64,000 nt of DNA, taken from a bacterium (GTDB taxonomy: Bacteria > CAIWAD01). Position numbers and translations under genes: made by a program. The notes beneath the pieces are model-generated. The model searched no databases. It saw only the letters and a program-made list of their open reading frames with translations, and was not told where the DNA came from. The stretch is from contig JAUIFJ010000001.1 of the NCBI GenBank assembly GCA_030429345.1, positions 282,457-346,456 of the forward strand. Direction: 5' to 3'. Shown piece by piece: positions 1-8,029 of this stretch (its first letter is position 1; each line of letters begins with the position of its first letter).

Positions 1-324
1 AACCCGGGCGGCAACCAGGCGACCCTCAGCTGGAATCCGGTTCCGGGAGCCAATTCCTACGACGTCCTGCAGTCCACGGACGCCTACGGCGGATTTGCGC
101 TGATCGGCAGCACCGACCAGACGACCTTCAGCCTGCCCGTCGTCGGCGAGGGTTTCCTCGTCGTTTCGTCGAGCGAGAACCTGATTACCGGCACGAGCAG
201 CTTTGACCCCTGGCGCAACCGCGTCAAGCGGGTTGGCCAGAGCAAGGAAGATCTCTTCCTGAGCCAGCAGCCGCCGCGCCGGGAAGTGGTGGATGGAGTG
301 GTCATCGACCACTACGTCAAGTAG
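1..324 (+). CDS. C-terminal end of a secreted/FN3-domain protein (5' truncated by window)
   Basis: The reading frame is open from base 1 and stops at TAG 322-324, so about 107 C-terminal residues are visible. The first 50 residues look like the last strands of a fibronectin type III module (LSWNPVPGANSYDVLQS, then a GEGFLVVSS strand). The remainder is a charged, low-complexity tail ending VVIDHYVK. FN3 modules of this kind are typical of exported proteins with adhesive or repetitive architecture. The catalytic or binding part lies upstream of the window, so the function cannot be assigned. A strong terminator follows 21 bases after the stop, marking the end of its transcription unit. Confidence 0.6.
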   Translation, partial: NPGGNQATLSWNPVPGANSYDVLQSTDAYGGFALIGSTDQTTFSLPVVGEGFLVVSSSENLITGTSSFDPWRNRVKRVGQSKEDLFLSQQPPRREVVDGVVIDHYVK

Positions 325-345
325 TCCACGAACGAAAGTCCCGAG

Positions 346-380
346 ACCCCCGGTCGCTTCGGCGGCCGGGGGTTTTTCTT
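346..380 (+). terminator. Rho-independent terminator
   Basis: The arms 346-353 (ACCCCCGG) and 366-373 pair perfectly. Inside them CGC/GCG pair around a TTCG tetraloop (358-361), and a T-rich run follows from 373. It separates the FN3-protein gene from the sigma-factor operon. Confidence 0.88.
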
Positions 381-564
381 TGTCCGGCAAATGGGCACCC
401 ATGGGAGTACAGATTTTTTAATAGGTTCGACGAGTCGACCGGAAGCGGCCGCAACACACAGCACACAGCCAACTCCCCCGCTTCGGTCACGATATCGATC
501 CAGCTTCGACATCCCTGTCGGAAGACCTTGTTCTTCCCTCAACCCGGATCCACCGGAGTCCCCT

Positions 565-1125
565 ATGGCCATTGACTGGAACGACCTGATTCGCCGCCTG
601 CGCGCCTACCTGATGAAGCACGCCTGGTCCCTGCGCGCCGATCTCGATGACCTGGAAGGCGACATTCTCGCCGAACTGGCGCAGAAGGTCGAGGAAGGCG
701 AGGTCGAGGACCCGGCCCGCATGCTCTACAGCATCGCCCGCTTTCGTATCACGGACCGCTTGCGCAGGCGCCAGAAACGCGCCGAGCGAGAACACGATCC
801 GGGCAGCGAGGGTTTTGATCCCGCCGGTCCGGAGGGCGAGCCCGGCGAACTGCTCTACAGCGAGAGCGAGCGATCCAGCCTGCTGGCCTTTCACATTCGG
901 GAGTTCTTTCTGCATCGCCTCAAACAGGAGGAGTGCGCCCGCCTGGCGGAGCGCGTGCTCGAGCGCTATGACTGGCAGAGCATTGCCGACGAATCGGCCA
1001 GCGAAGGGGCGAGCGCGCAGACCTTGAAGAAGCGCTGGTCCCGCTGCCTGAACCGGCTGAAGGAAGCCTTCAGCGGAGACCTGGACGACCTGCTGTTCGG
1101 CGCCTTCGCCAGGGGGTCCGCATGA
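565..1125 (+). CDS. sigma-70-family (ECF-like) RNA polymerase sigma factor
   Basis: This 186-residue protein has the size and layout of a minimal sigma factor. Residues about 1-75 resemble region 2 (a helix-rich segment with DLEGDILAELAQKV and IARFRITDRLRRRQKR). Residues about 140-180 form a region-4-like helix-turn-helix (YDWQSIADES...TLKKRWSRCLNRLKEAF). An acidic linker joins them. The ATG at 565 was preferred over the longer in-frame ATG at 391, because the upstream extension is unlike coding sequence and a CGGAG lies just before 565. The stop overlaps the next start as ATGA (1122-1125), implying translational coupling to the anti-sigma-like gene. It probably directs RNA polymerase to its own operon and other targets. 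The family match is by pattern; the subgroup is unknown. Confidence 0.72.
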   Translation: MAIDWNDLIRRLRAYLMKHAWSLRADLDDLEGDILAELAQKVEEGEVEDPARMLYSIARFRITDRLRRRQKRAEREHDPGSEGFDPAGPEGEPGELLYSESERSSLLAFHIREFFLHRLKQEECARLAERVLERYDWQSIADESASEGASAQTLKKRWSRCLNRLKEAFSGDLDDLLFGAFARGSA

Positions 1126-1931
1126 ATGCCCAGGACCTGAAATGGTTCCGCTCCCGCATGGTCGCCGCACGCTGGGGTCTGCTACAGGAGGGGGACCAGG
1201 AACGATTCGACGCCCTGCTGGAGCACGCCCCCTGTCGCGCGCTCTGGGAAGTCTTCCTGGAAGAGGATGCCGACCCTGCGCAGGGCGAAGACCGCCTTCC
1301 GGATGCGCTGCTCGAGAACTGGCCCCGGCGCAGCGCGGCGTTGAAGGGCATGGCGCGCGCTCTTGTACGACAACACCTGGAGCGCAGCGAGGCCTCGCGC
1401 CGCGAGCTGGAGGCCCGGGGCTGGGAAGCAAGGCTGTATACGGCGGAAGACCTGTCCGGGCCTGCAGAGCGGGCGGCGGCGAGAACGGTCCGTCCGCGAC
1501 CGCGGTGGTGGCTGGGCGGATGGGCCGGGCTGGCCACGGCGGCGGCTCTCATGCTGGCCCTGCTGAGGGTGCCCGGCGAGCTTCCGCAGCCCGGCCTTCA
1601 AAGCGAGCGGTTGCTGTTGCCGGTTCCTGTCACACGCGGCGACGATCGCGTGGAGAGCATCCGGCTGCAGGAGGAAGGCCGCCGACTGGAGCTTCTGTTG
1701 GCGCTGCAGTGGCGGGACATGGACCGGGCACGCATCCGGCTGCTGGACGCCGGCGGAGCCCAGCTGGCCGAGCAGAACCTGGATCGCCCGGAGGACGGCG
1801 GCGTGGAGTACAGAAGAATTGCATACCGCAGCGAAACGGTGCTGCAGCCCGGACGGTATACGCTGCAGATCGTGACCAGCGGCGAGTCCGGATCGGAAAG
1901 CGAGAATCGACCTTTTGAGGTGCTGCCATGA
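1122..1931 (+). CDS. single-pass membrane protein, probable anti-sigma factor
   Basis: This 269-residue protein has three parts. A cytoplasmic helical domain (about 1-125) is rich in Arg, Glu and Leu. One transmembrane segment (about 127-148, WWLGGWAGLATAAALMLALL) follows a basic stop-transfer stretch (TVRPRPR). An outer beta-rich domain (about 165-269) ends like an Ig-type fold (LQPGRYTLQIVTSGE). This topology, with a start overlapping the sigma gene by ATGA, is the classic arrangement of a membrane anti-sigma factor that holds its sigma partner until an envelope signal arrives. No zinc-binding HxxxCxxC motif is visible, so it is not a ZAS-type factor. Its stop overlaps the next gene, again as ATGA (1928-1931). 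The role is inferred from topology and position. Confidence 0.6.
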   Translation: MNAQDLKWFRSRMVAARWGLLQEGDQERFDALLEHAPCRALWEVFLEEDADPAQGEDRLPDALLENWPRRSAALKGMARALVRQHLERSEASRRELEARGWEARLYTAEDLSGPAERAAARTVRPRPRWWLGGWAGLATAAALMLALLRVPGELPQPGLQSERLLLPVPVTRGDDRVESIRLQEEGRRLELLLALQWRDMDRARIRLLDAGGAQLAEQNLDRPEDGGVEYRRIAYRSETVLQPGRYTLQIVTSGESGSESENRPFEVLP

Positions 1932-3313
1932 TCTCTCTCGGCAAGCTCTTCCTGCCCTTGTTCCTCGCCCTGGCCTTGATCGTCGGCTATCTGGCCTTCG
2001 TCGATCTTCCGGCAGTGGAAATGACCGTGACCCTGCAGAACGGAAGCGAGGGCAAGCCCGAGAAGCACGCTACGATCCGGTCCGCGCTGGACGAGGCGCA
2101 GAAGGCCAAGATGGAGCATCCGCGGATCACCTTGACCGAAGCGCGCATTGCCTATGCGGAGCATGTGGTGATCTCGCCCTGGGAAAGCCTGGATTCACTC
2201 TGGCTGGGCAGCCGCTTCGAGGACGAGGAGGACCTGCCGCGGATCACGGGAACGGTCGATTCGCTCAGCGCGGTCAACATCGACTCGGACTGGGAGGAGC
2301 CGATCCGCGTGACCCTGGAGAACCTGCTGATCACGAAGGGCAATGCCCTGCACTCGGTCTATGTCTACGAGGCCGACCTGCAGAACCAGCAGCCCAGCGA
2401 GGTCATGGACCAGCTGCGCCGCGGGTTGAGCGTTCCCCTGGAGGACTACACCAAGGTCTACGGGGAAGAGGGCGACCCCAAGAAGCGCCGCGAGGGTTCC
2501 GGCCTGCGCATCAGCAACGGCAAGGTCCTGCTGGATCACGTGGTCATCGAGGACAACAACGGCCATGCCGGCAAGGGCAGCGAAGACGACGAGGAGATGT
2601 ACTACGGCGGCGGCATCTTCATCCAGAAGAGCGAGGTCAGCAGCGACCGGCTGAGCCTGCGCGGCAACCGCGCCAACATGGGCGGGGCCTTCTACATGGA
2701 AAGCTCGGCCTGCACCTTCGGCCTGCGCTGGGTGGAGAACAACGGGGTGCTGGATCACAGCGAGTCCGGGAAGAGGGACCAGTACGGCGCGATCGCGCTG
2801 CTGGACATGGAATCGAGGCTCACCCTTCAGCAGGGAGCCCTGTGGGACAACGGCCGTTTCCGCGAGGGTCGCTTCGAGAGCGAAGACGCCGAAGGTCTTG
2901 CGCGCATGCTGATCCTGAATCACGACGGCCTGTTCCACGTGCTCGACTCGGAGCTCGCGATCGAGCAGTGCAGCATTGGAACGGAACTGGAAAGCGACGC
3001 GGCGGACACGGATCTGGATCCGATGGGCTATCACATGTACATGGACGCAACGAGCACGGTCCAGCTGGAGAAAAGCCTGCTGGCGGATCCGGATGGACCC
3101 TTTCTCTGCAAGCCCCAGGCGGGCGGCGAACTGTTCCGTTCGCAGTCCACCCTGAGCAACGACAAGAGCGGCTTCGAAAGCGGCCACGAGCCGACCGTCT
3201 ACAGCAGCGTCAAGCTGAACGAGAACAAGTCCGCCGACTCCTGGACCTCGGACGACGGCAGCACAGTGGCCGGCGAGGGCGAGGGAGCCTCTTTCGTGGA
3301 GGAGACTCCTTGA
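1928..3313 (+). CDS. membrane-anchored right-handed beta-helix-like protein (paralogue 1)
   Basis: This 461-residue protein begins with an uncleaved-looking hydrophobic anchor (residues 4-26). The rest consists of short beta-strand turns with N/G-rich corners (RGNRANMGGAFYME, ENNGVLDHSE), as in pectate-lyase-like or POMP-like parallel beta-helices. No polysaccharide-lyase catalytic residues could be recognised. An acidic block at about residues 212-230 (GHAGKGSEDDEEMYYGGG) is almost identical in the next gene, 1.4 kb downstream. The gene overlaps its upstream neighbour by ATGA and is therefore part of the sigma operon. It could be a structural envelope protein, a sensor ligand, or the substrate of the CHAT protease encoded two genes later; nothing in the sequence decides between these. 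Confidence 0.65.
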   Translation: MISLGKLFLPLFLALALIVGYLAFVDLPAVEMTVTLQNGSEGKPEKHATIRSALDEAQKAKMEHPRITLTEARIAYAEHVVISPWESLDSLWLGSRFEDEEDLPRITGTVDSLSAVNIDSDWEEPIRVTLENLLITKGNALHSVYVYEADLQNQQPSEVMDQLRRGLSVPLEDYTKVYGEEGDPKKRREGSGLRISNGKVLLDHVVIEDNNGHAGKGSEDDEEMYYGGGIFIQKSEVSSDRLSLRGNRANMGGAFYMESSACTFGLRWVENNGVLDHSESGKRDQYGAIALLDMESRLTLQQGALWDNGRFREGRFESEDAEGLARMLILNHDGLFHVLDSELAIEQCSIGTELESDAADTDLDPMGYHMYMDATSTVQLEKSLLADPDGPFLCKPQAGGELFRSQSTLSNDKSGFESGHEPTVYSSVKLNENKSADSWTSDDGSTVAGEGEGASFVEETP

Positions 3314-3365
3314 GGATCTCGCCGCTTTCAATGGCAAACACGATCACACAACCCTGCGAGGATAG

Positions 3366-4748
3366 ATGATTCGCTTCTACAGCCTGTTGGCGCTCATCCT
3401 GGTCTTCTCGTATACAGAGCTTCACAGCCAGGACTCCGGGTGCAAGGAAGCCAAAGCGCATGCTGTGACCTTGCAGAATGGCCTGGGTGGCGAGTGCACG
3501 CCCTTTCCGGACATCGGCAGCGCTCTCAAGGCCGCAGGGAAACAGGGACTGGCTCATCCCCGGATCATCCTCAACAGGAAGGGCCACTTCTACAAGGCGC
3601 GAGTTCGTGTAGTCCCCTATCCACAGCTGGATTCGCTGTGGCTGGGAAGCGAGTACTCCGTGTATACTGACCGACCCGTCATTACGGGGGATGGCGACAG
3701 CAGTGCAGTCAACCTCTTTTCGGAGACAAGCGAAAAAGTGCGCGTAACCCTGAAGAACCTTCGGATTCAAAAGGGAAATGCCGCCACGCCCTTGTACGTC
3801 GTGCAGGCGGATCTTGAGGGCCTGGTGAAAACCCCCGTTTCGGCCATGCTGGATCGTGGCCTGAGTGTTTCATTGGATCATTTCATTCAGCGCTACGACA
3901 GCTCGACAATTCGTGGCACACTTCGTCGGGAGGGATCCGGGCTGCGCATCAGCAACGCCATCGTCTTCCTGGATTCCGTCGCACTCGAGGACAACAACGG
4001 TCATGCAGGAAAAGGCAGCGAGGATGACGAGGAGATGTACTACGGCGGCGGCATGTTCATCGAGAACAGCATCGTAGAAAGCAGGGCCCTGAGGTTGAAA
4101 GGGAACCGGGCCAACCAGGGAGGAGCCTTCTGCATCGAGAACTCGACGGTCGACCTGGACCTGACATGGGTGTGCGGCAACGGCATTCTGGATCACAGCG
4201 GCAACGGCAAAAGGGATCAATACGGTTCCATCGGCCTGCTGACGAATGGCTCCACAGTCACCCTGCGGGGAGGCGCTTTGTGGAACAATGGCCGCTTTCC
4301 TGAGCACGAAAGCGTGCAGGCGAAGGAAGACTCGTGTGCCTCCAGTCATATCCAAAACTATGACGGCTACTTCGAGGTCCGGAACTCGGATCTGACTCTC
4401 ATCCAATGCAGCATCGGCACGGAGAACCCGCTTGGCGTTCCTGCAGGGGATCCCTTGCCCTACAAGATGAACAGGAACGGGACAGGCATGGTTCAGCTTG
4501 AACGCTGCCTGCTCTGGAGCCCGGACGAGATCTTCGTCTGCAAGAGCGACCAGGAGAAGTCCGGCTATGCGGCCACGGAATCCGTCGGCAACGCGGATGG
4601 CGGGTTCCAGCAGCAAAGTGAACCCTTAGCCATTGTTTCCGTCAAATTGGCGAAGAACAAGGGAGTTGTTTCCTACACCCCGCCTTCCGGTTCGCCGATC
4701 AAACCCGCGAAGCCGATCGGCGCCACCTTCAAGATCTCTGCGAACTAG
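3366..4748 (+). CDS. exported beta-helix-like protein (paralogue 2 of the preceding gene)
   Basis: This 460-residue protein has a signal peptide (MIRFYSLLALILVFSYTELHS) where paralogue 1 has an anchor. From there on the two align end to end: VTLQNG near the start, LDSLWLGS, VTLKNL, REGSGLRISN, the acidic GHAGKGSEDDEEMYYGGG block, SIGTE, and SVKL near the C terminus. They are clearly a tandem duplication that has diverged strongly outside these blocks. The gene starts 52 bases after paralogue 1 and is followed 9 bases later by the CHAT gene. The codon choice looks slightly less GC-biased than in paralogue 1. The function is unknown; the conserved acidic block is the obvious candidate functional site (metal binding, partner docking or processing). 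Confidence 0.65.
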   Translation: MIRFYSLLALILVFSYTELHSQDSGCKEAKAHAVTLQNGLGGECTPFPDIGSALKAAGKQGLAHPRIILNRKGHFYKARVRVVPYPQLDSLWLGSEYSVYTDRPVITGDGDSSAVNLFSETSEKVRVTLKNLRIQKGNAATPLYVVQADLEGLVKTPVSAMLDRGLSVSLDHFIQRYDSSTIRGTLRREGSGLRISNAIVFLDSVALEDNNGHAGKGSEDDEEMYYGGGMFIENSIVESRALRLKGNRANQGGAFCIENSTVDLDLTWVCGNGILDHSGNGKRDQYGSIGLLTNGSTVTLRGGALWNNGRFPEHESVQAKEDSCASSHIQNYDGYFEVRNSDLTLIQCSIGTENPLGVPAGDPLPYKMNRNGTGMVQLERCLLWSPDEIFVCKSDQEKSGYAATESVGNADGGFQQQSEPLAIVSVKLAKNKGVVSYTPPSGSPIKPAKPIGATFKISAN

Positions 4749-4757
4749 TCCAGAACC

Positions 4758-7412
4758 TTGCAAGCGCGTATACGACATCTGGTTGGAACCGGTAGCTGCC
4801 TGTGGTCCCTCCGACTCTTCCAGTGGCTTGTGCTGTGCGCGTGTTGCGGCTCGTCCGCCTTCGCAGAGCCCCTTCCGCCGGACAGCCTTTTCGTGCGCGG
4901 AACGGCCTGGCAGCGGCAGGGAGTGGGCGATTCGGCCGCCGTGTATTACGAAGCCTTCCTGCATGCGACACGCGACTCCGTGCCGACCCTTCGCCGAGGA
5001 CGCGCTCTCGCCAATCTTGGTCTTCTAGACCGCCGTGCGGGACGGACGGAGTCCGCCATGCGCCACTTCGGCTCGGCGAAGGAGATCTTTGTGTCCACAT
5101 CGCCGGAACGGGTACCCCGGCTGCTGCTGGACATGGCCCGCCTGGAAGAGCGCCGCCTGAACCCCTGGGCCGCCGACAGCCTGCTTCTGCTGGCCGACTC
5201 CCTGGCCGTACTCCACGACCCGCCCCGCCGAGTGCCGATCCGGCTCGAAGCGGTCGAGTTGGCGATCTCGATGGGCCATGCGGGGCGGGCCGAGCGCCTG
5301 CTCCATCCCCTGCTGAACAGGGAAACGGCTTCCGCGGATGCCGCCCGCATATACATCGCGCAGGGAAACCTGCACAAGCTGAAGCGGGATTTCGAAGGCG
5401 TGCGCGAATCCTGCCGCCGGGCACTGTCGCACGCCGACGCCAGCGGGAGCAGTCGGCTGGTGGCCCTGTGCTACAACAATCTCGGGACCCTGGAGATGGC
5501 CGTCGGCAGCCCCTTCGAGCGGCAGTTGGCCTTCTTCGACAGCAGCCTGGCGGTCATCCGGCTCGACGAGGCGCCGAATACCTGGCTGCTCTCGCAGCAG
5601 AACCGCGGCATCGTGCTCGACAACATGGGCCGCCACGAGGAGGCGGCGCGGGTATTCAGCGAGGTGCTCGAAGAGTCGATCCGCCTGGGGCGGGAAGACT
5701 TCCGCATTGCCTGCCTGAAGGATCACGGCGATCTCCATGCACACCAGGGCAAATACGAGCTGGCCATCTCGACCTACCGGGAGGCGGCCTCGAGGGCAGA
5801 CAGCATCGGGAACTGGGACCTGCTCGAGCGCGCGCTGGAGGCGATGGGCGACAGCCGCTTCGCACAGGGACGGATCGAGGAGGCGCGTGATACCTGGGCG
5901 CTGGCCCAGGAGGTGATCGAGAACGTGAGACGGGACATCCAGCTGGATCACAGCCGTCGCGTGTTTCTCGAGTCCCGTCGCAGCATCGCGGAGAAACGCA
6001 TCCGGGCCCAGCTTTCCCTGCAGGAAGAGGGACAGGCCCTGGAGACCCTGGACGGCATGAAGGCCCGCACCTTGCTGGACCAGATGGAAGGGGCCTGGCT
6101 CTTGCTGGAGCAGGAGCTTCCCCCGCAGGATGCCGCCGAGCGGCAGGCGCTGGAGCGCGCACTGGGCCACCGGCATCGAGAGCTTCTTCGTGCCGAGGTG
6201 CAGGGGGAAACAGCTGCCGAAGAGCGGCGACTCTTCCGGGAGCGATTCGAGCGCGCCCGGCGCGATCTGCAGGCCTTTGACCTGGAGCTCTTCGAGAGGC
6301 AGCCGGGGCTCGGCCGCCGCGCCGGCGCTTTTCCCGGACAGAGTCTGCGCGAAATGGCCCGTCTGCTGCAGGAAAACCAGCTCGCCGTGAGCTGGCTGGT
6401 GGAGGAGGAGCGGATCACGGCCTTCTGCCTGCGATCCAGGGGGCGGTCCACACCGGAGCTGCGGGTTGTCGAGATCGGCATCTCGCGGGAGGAACTGCGT
6501 TCGCAGATGCAGGAAATGCGGCAGGACTGGATCGACCAGTCCACGCTGCCCGCCGTCCTGCGCTCCCCTCCCGCGCCGGGTTCCGCGGAAGCCCGCCTCT
6601 TCGATCGACTACTCCTGCCCGTCCTGGAACAGGCGGAGGGCGTGGATCACCTGCTGATGATCCCCGACCGCGAACTGCACGACATGCCTTTCCACGCCCT
6701 CTATGACTGTACGACAGATAGTCGTGTAGCACAGAATCTGCAGTTGTCGACGGCCCCGGGCTTCCGTGCTCTCGCCGAGTTGCGATTGACCGGAACCCGC
6801 GGGCGCGAGGACCTGCTCGTGCTGGGGGCCGGCGCCGGAGCACAGACACGGGAGATGGGTCTTCTTCCGGGAGTGGGCAGGGAGCTGGAGGCGATCCGCC
6901 AAGCCTACGGTCGTCGCGCCCGTTTCCTGCGGGACAGCCTGGCCACCGAAACGGCGCTGCGACGGCAGGCGGACGAGTATGGCGTCCTGCACTTCGCCGC
7001 CCACTGCCGCATCGATCCCGAGCGCCCCGCCCATTCTGCGATCCTGCTGCAGGCCGACAGCGAGCACGACGGCCTGCTGGAGGCCCGCGAGATCGCGCGC
7101 TTCGAGCTCGACGCCGACCTGGCGGTGCTCAGCGCCTGCAACACGCACTCCGGCCCACTTGCGGGAGCGGAGGGCGTGCTGGGCCTGAGCCGCGCCTTCT
7201 TCAGCGCGCGCGTACCGACGGTGGTTGCATCACGCTGGCCCGTCGACGACCGGATCACGGCGCGCTTCATGGAATCGTTCTACACCCGCCTGGCGGCCGG
7301 ACACCGTCCGCTCGCCGCCCTGCACCTGGCCCAGCGGGAGATGCTGGGTCGTGATCCATTGCAAAGCCCCCTGGAGTGGGGCGGCTTCGTGATCCTCGGG
7401 GACTGCGACTAG
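4758..7412 (+). CDS. exported TPR-CHAT caspase-like protease
   Basis: This 884-residue protein has an N-terminal signal-like segment (about residues 14-36, ending SSAFA). TPR-like helical repeats follow (about 50-400; for example GRHEEAARVFSEVLEES and GKYELAISTYREAA), then a coiled linker and a C-terminal CHAT domain (about 590-884). The caspase-type dyad is present: His749 in HFAAH and Cys794 in LSACNT, with the usual GAEGVLGLSRAF and VVASRWPVDD strands after them. CHAT is the clan-CD peptidase fold of separase and HetF. In bacteria it is often fused to TPRs and used in regulated proteolysis or conflict. The start is TTG 4758; a GTG a little downstream, still ahead of the hydrophobic core, is possible. 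It is the last gene of the sigma operon, 9 bases after the beta-helix gene, followed by a terminator. Confidence 0.85.
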   Translation: MQARIRHLVGTGSCLWSLRLFQWLVLCACCGSSAFAEPLPPDSLFVRGTAWQRQGVGDSAAVYYEAFLHATRDSVPTLRRGRALANLGLLDRRAGRTESAMRHFGSAKEIFVSTSPERVPRLLLDMARLEERRLNPWAADSLLLLADSLAVLHDPPRRVPIRLEAVELAISMGHAGRAERLLHPLLNRETASADAARIYIAQGNLHKLKRDFEGVRESCRRALSHADASGSSRLVALCYNNLGTLEMAVGSPFERQLAFFDSSLAVIRLDEAPNTWLLSQQNRGIVLDNMGRHEEAARVFSEVLEESIRLGREDFRIACLKDHGDLHAHQGKYELAISTYREAASRADSIGNWDLLERALEAMGDSRFAQGRIEEARDTWALAQEVIENVRRDIQLDHSRRVFLESRRSIAEKRIRAQLSLQEEGQALETLDGMKARTLLDQMEGAWLLLEQELPPQDAAERQALERALGHRHRELLRAEVQGETAAEERRLFRERFERARRDLQAFDLELFERQPGLGRRAGAFPGQSLREMARLLQENQLAVSWLVEEERITAFCLRSRGRSTPELRVVEIGISREELRSQMQEMRQDWIDQSTLPAVLRSPPAPGSAEARLFDRLLLPVLEQAEGVDHLLMIPDRELHDMPFHALYDCTTDSRVAQNLQLSTAPGFRALAELRLTGTRGREDLLVLGAGAGAQTREMGLLPGVGRELEAIRQAYGRRARFLRDSLATETALRRQADEYGVLHFAAHCRIDPERPAHSAILLQADSEHDGLLEAREIARFELDADLAVLSACNTHSGPLAGAEGVLGLSRAFFSARVPTVVASRWPVDDRITARFMESFYTRLAAGHRPLAALHLAQREMLGRDPLQSPLEWGGFVILGDCD

Positions 7413-7435
7413 CGTCCGCAGACACGGAAGAGAGA

Positions 7436-7461
7436 GCGCCCGCCGAAACGGGCGCCCTTTT
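7436..7461 (+). terminator. terminator between convergent genes
   Basis: The arms GCGCCCG (7436-7442) and CGGGCGC (7449-7455) pair perfectly and are followed by CC and four T. The hairpin sits between the CHAT gene and the minus-strand gene ending at 7467, so it may serve both. Confidence 0.75.
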
Positions 7462-7466
7462 CGTGG

Positions 7467-7754
7467 CTAGAAGCCCCCGCCGCCGAAGACCACCGCCTTC
7501 ATGATCGTCAGCTCGTAGGGAACCGTGATCGGAACCGGCTTCTCCTTGGGCTTCAGATCCTCCGGGGCAATGTTGCTGTAGTCGAAGGGAACTCCGTCCC
7601 CGCGCAGGCTGGAGGTGTCGATGGCCTCTCCGTGAAGCGCTTCCCAGGCTTCCTGGTCCAGGTGCTGCACGCTGCCGGCCGAAACGGCCACCGGCACGAA
7701 GACGAAGAGCAGCGTCAGCAGGCCGGCAAGGTGGATGGTGTTGGATTTCTTCAT
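7467..7754 (-). CDS. small secreted protein, glycine-rich C terminus
   Basis: This 95-residue protein has a clear signal peptide (MKKSNTIHLAGLLTLLFVFVPVAVSA), leaving about 69 mature residues that end in VVFGGGGF. A good Shine-Dalgarno sequence (GGAGG) lies 7 bases before the ATG. The protein contains no cysteines, no recognisable domain and one proline/lysine-rich stretch (DLKPKEKPVP). It is divergent from the gene at 8030 and convergent with the CHAT operon. The intergenic 7755-8029 must hold both divergent promoters; no convincing -35/-10 pair stands out there. The function is unknown. Confidence 0.6.
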   Translation of the reverse strand: MKKSNTIHLAGLLTLLFVFVPVAVSAGSVQHLDQEAWEALHGEAIDTSSLRGDGVPFDYSNIAPEDLKPKEKPVPITVPYELTIMKAVVFGGGGF

Positions 7755-8029
7755 GATGTCCTCCGTTGAATAGTGGTTTCACCCACCATGTCGGAGGAAT
7801 GGCCGCAGCGTGACCGTACTCCCGCGCTCCGCACGATTTTGCACAGCTTGAACAGACGGCCTGCAGTTATGCTTCTGCCAAGATCATGCAAAACAGATGT
7901 TTGCACTTTCTGTCGCCTCTGGCATCATGCTTGCTCTACCATAAGAAGCAAACGGTGAAATCCAACCAGAACAGCTTTGTCAGGCCGGGAGAGTTCTCTT
8001 CCGTCCGCGCTGTTTTTCAGGGGGAATCC

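Noticed and set aside
1915-3369. Plus-strand frame of 484 aa overlapping the first beta-helix gene
   Set aside because: It is rich in Arg/Gly/Gln with no domain; the overlapping frame at 1928 is the one coupled to neighbours and shared with the paralogue.
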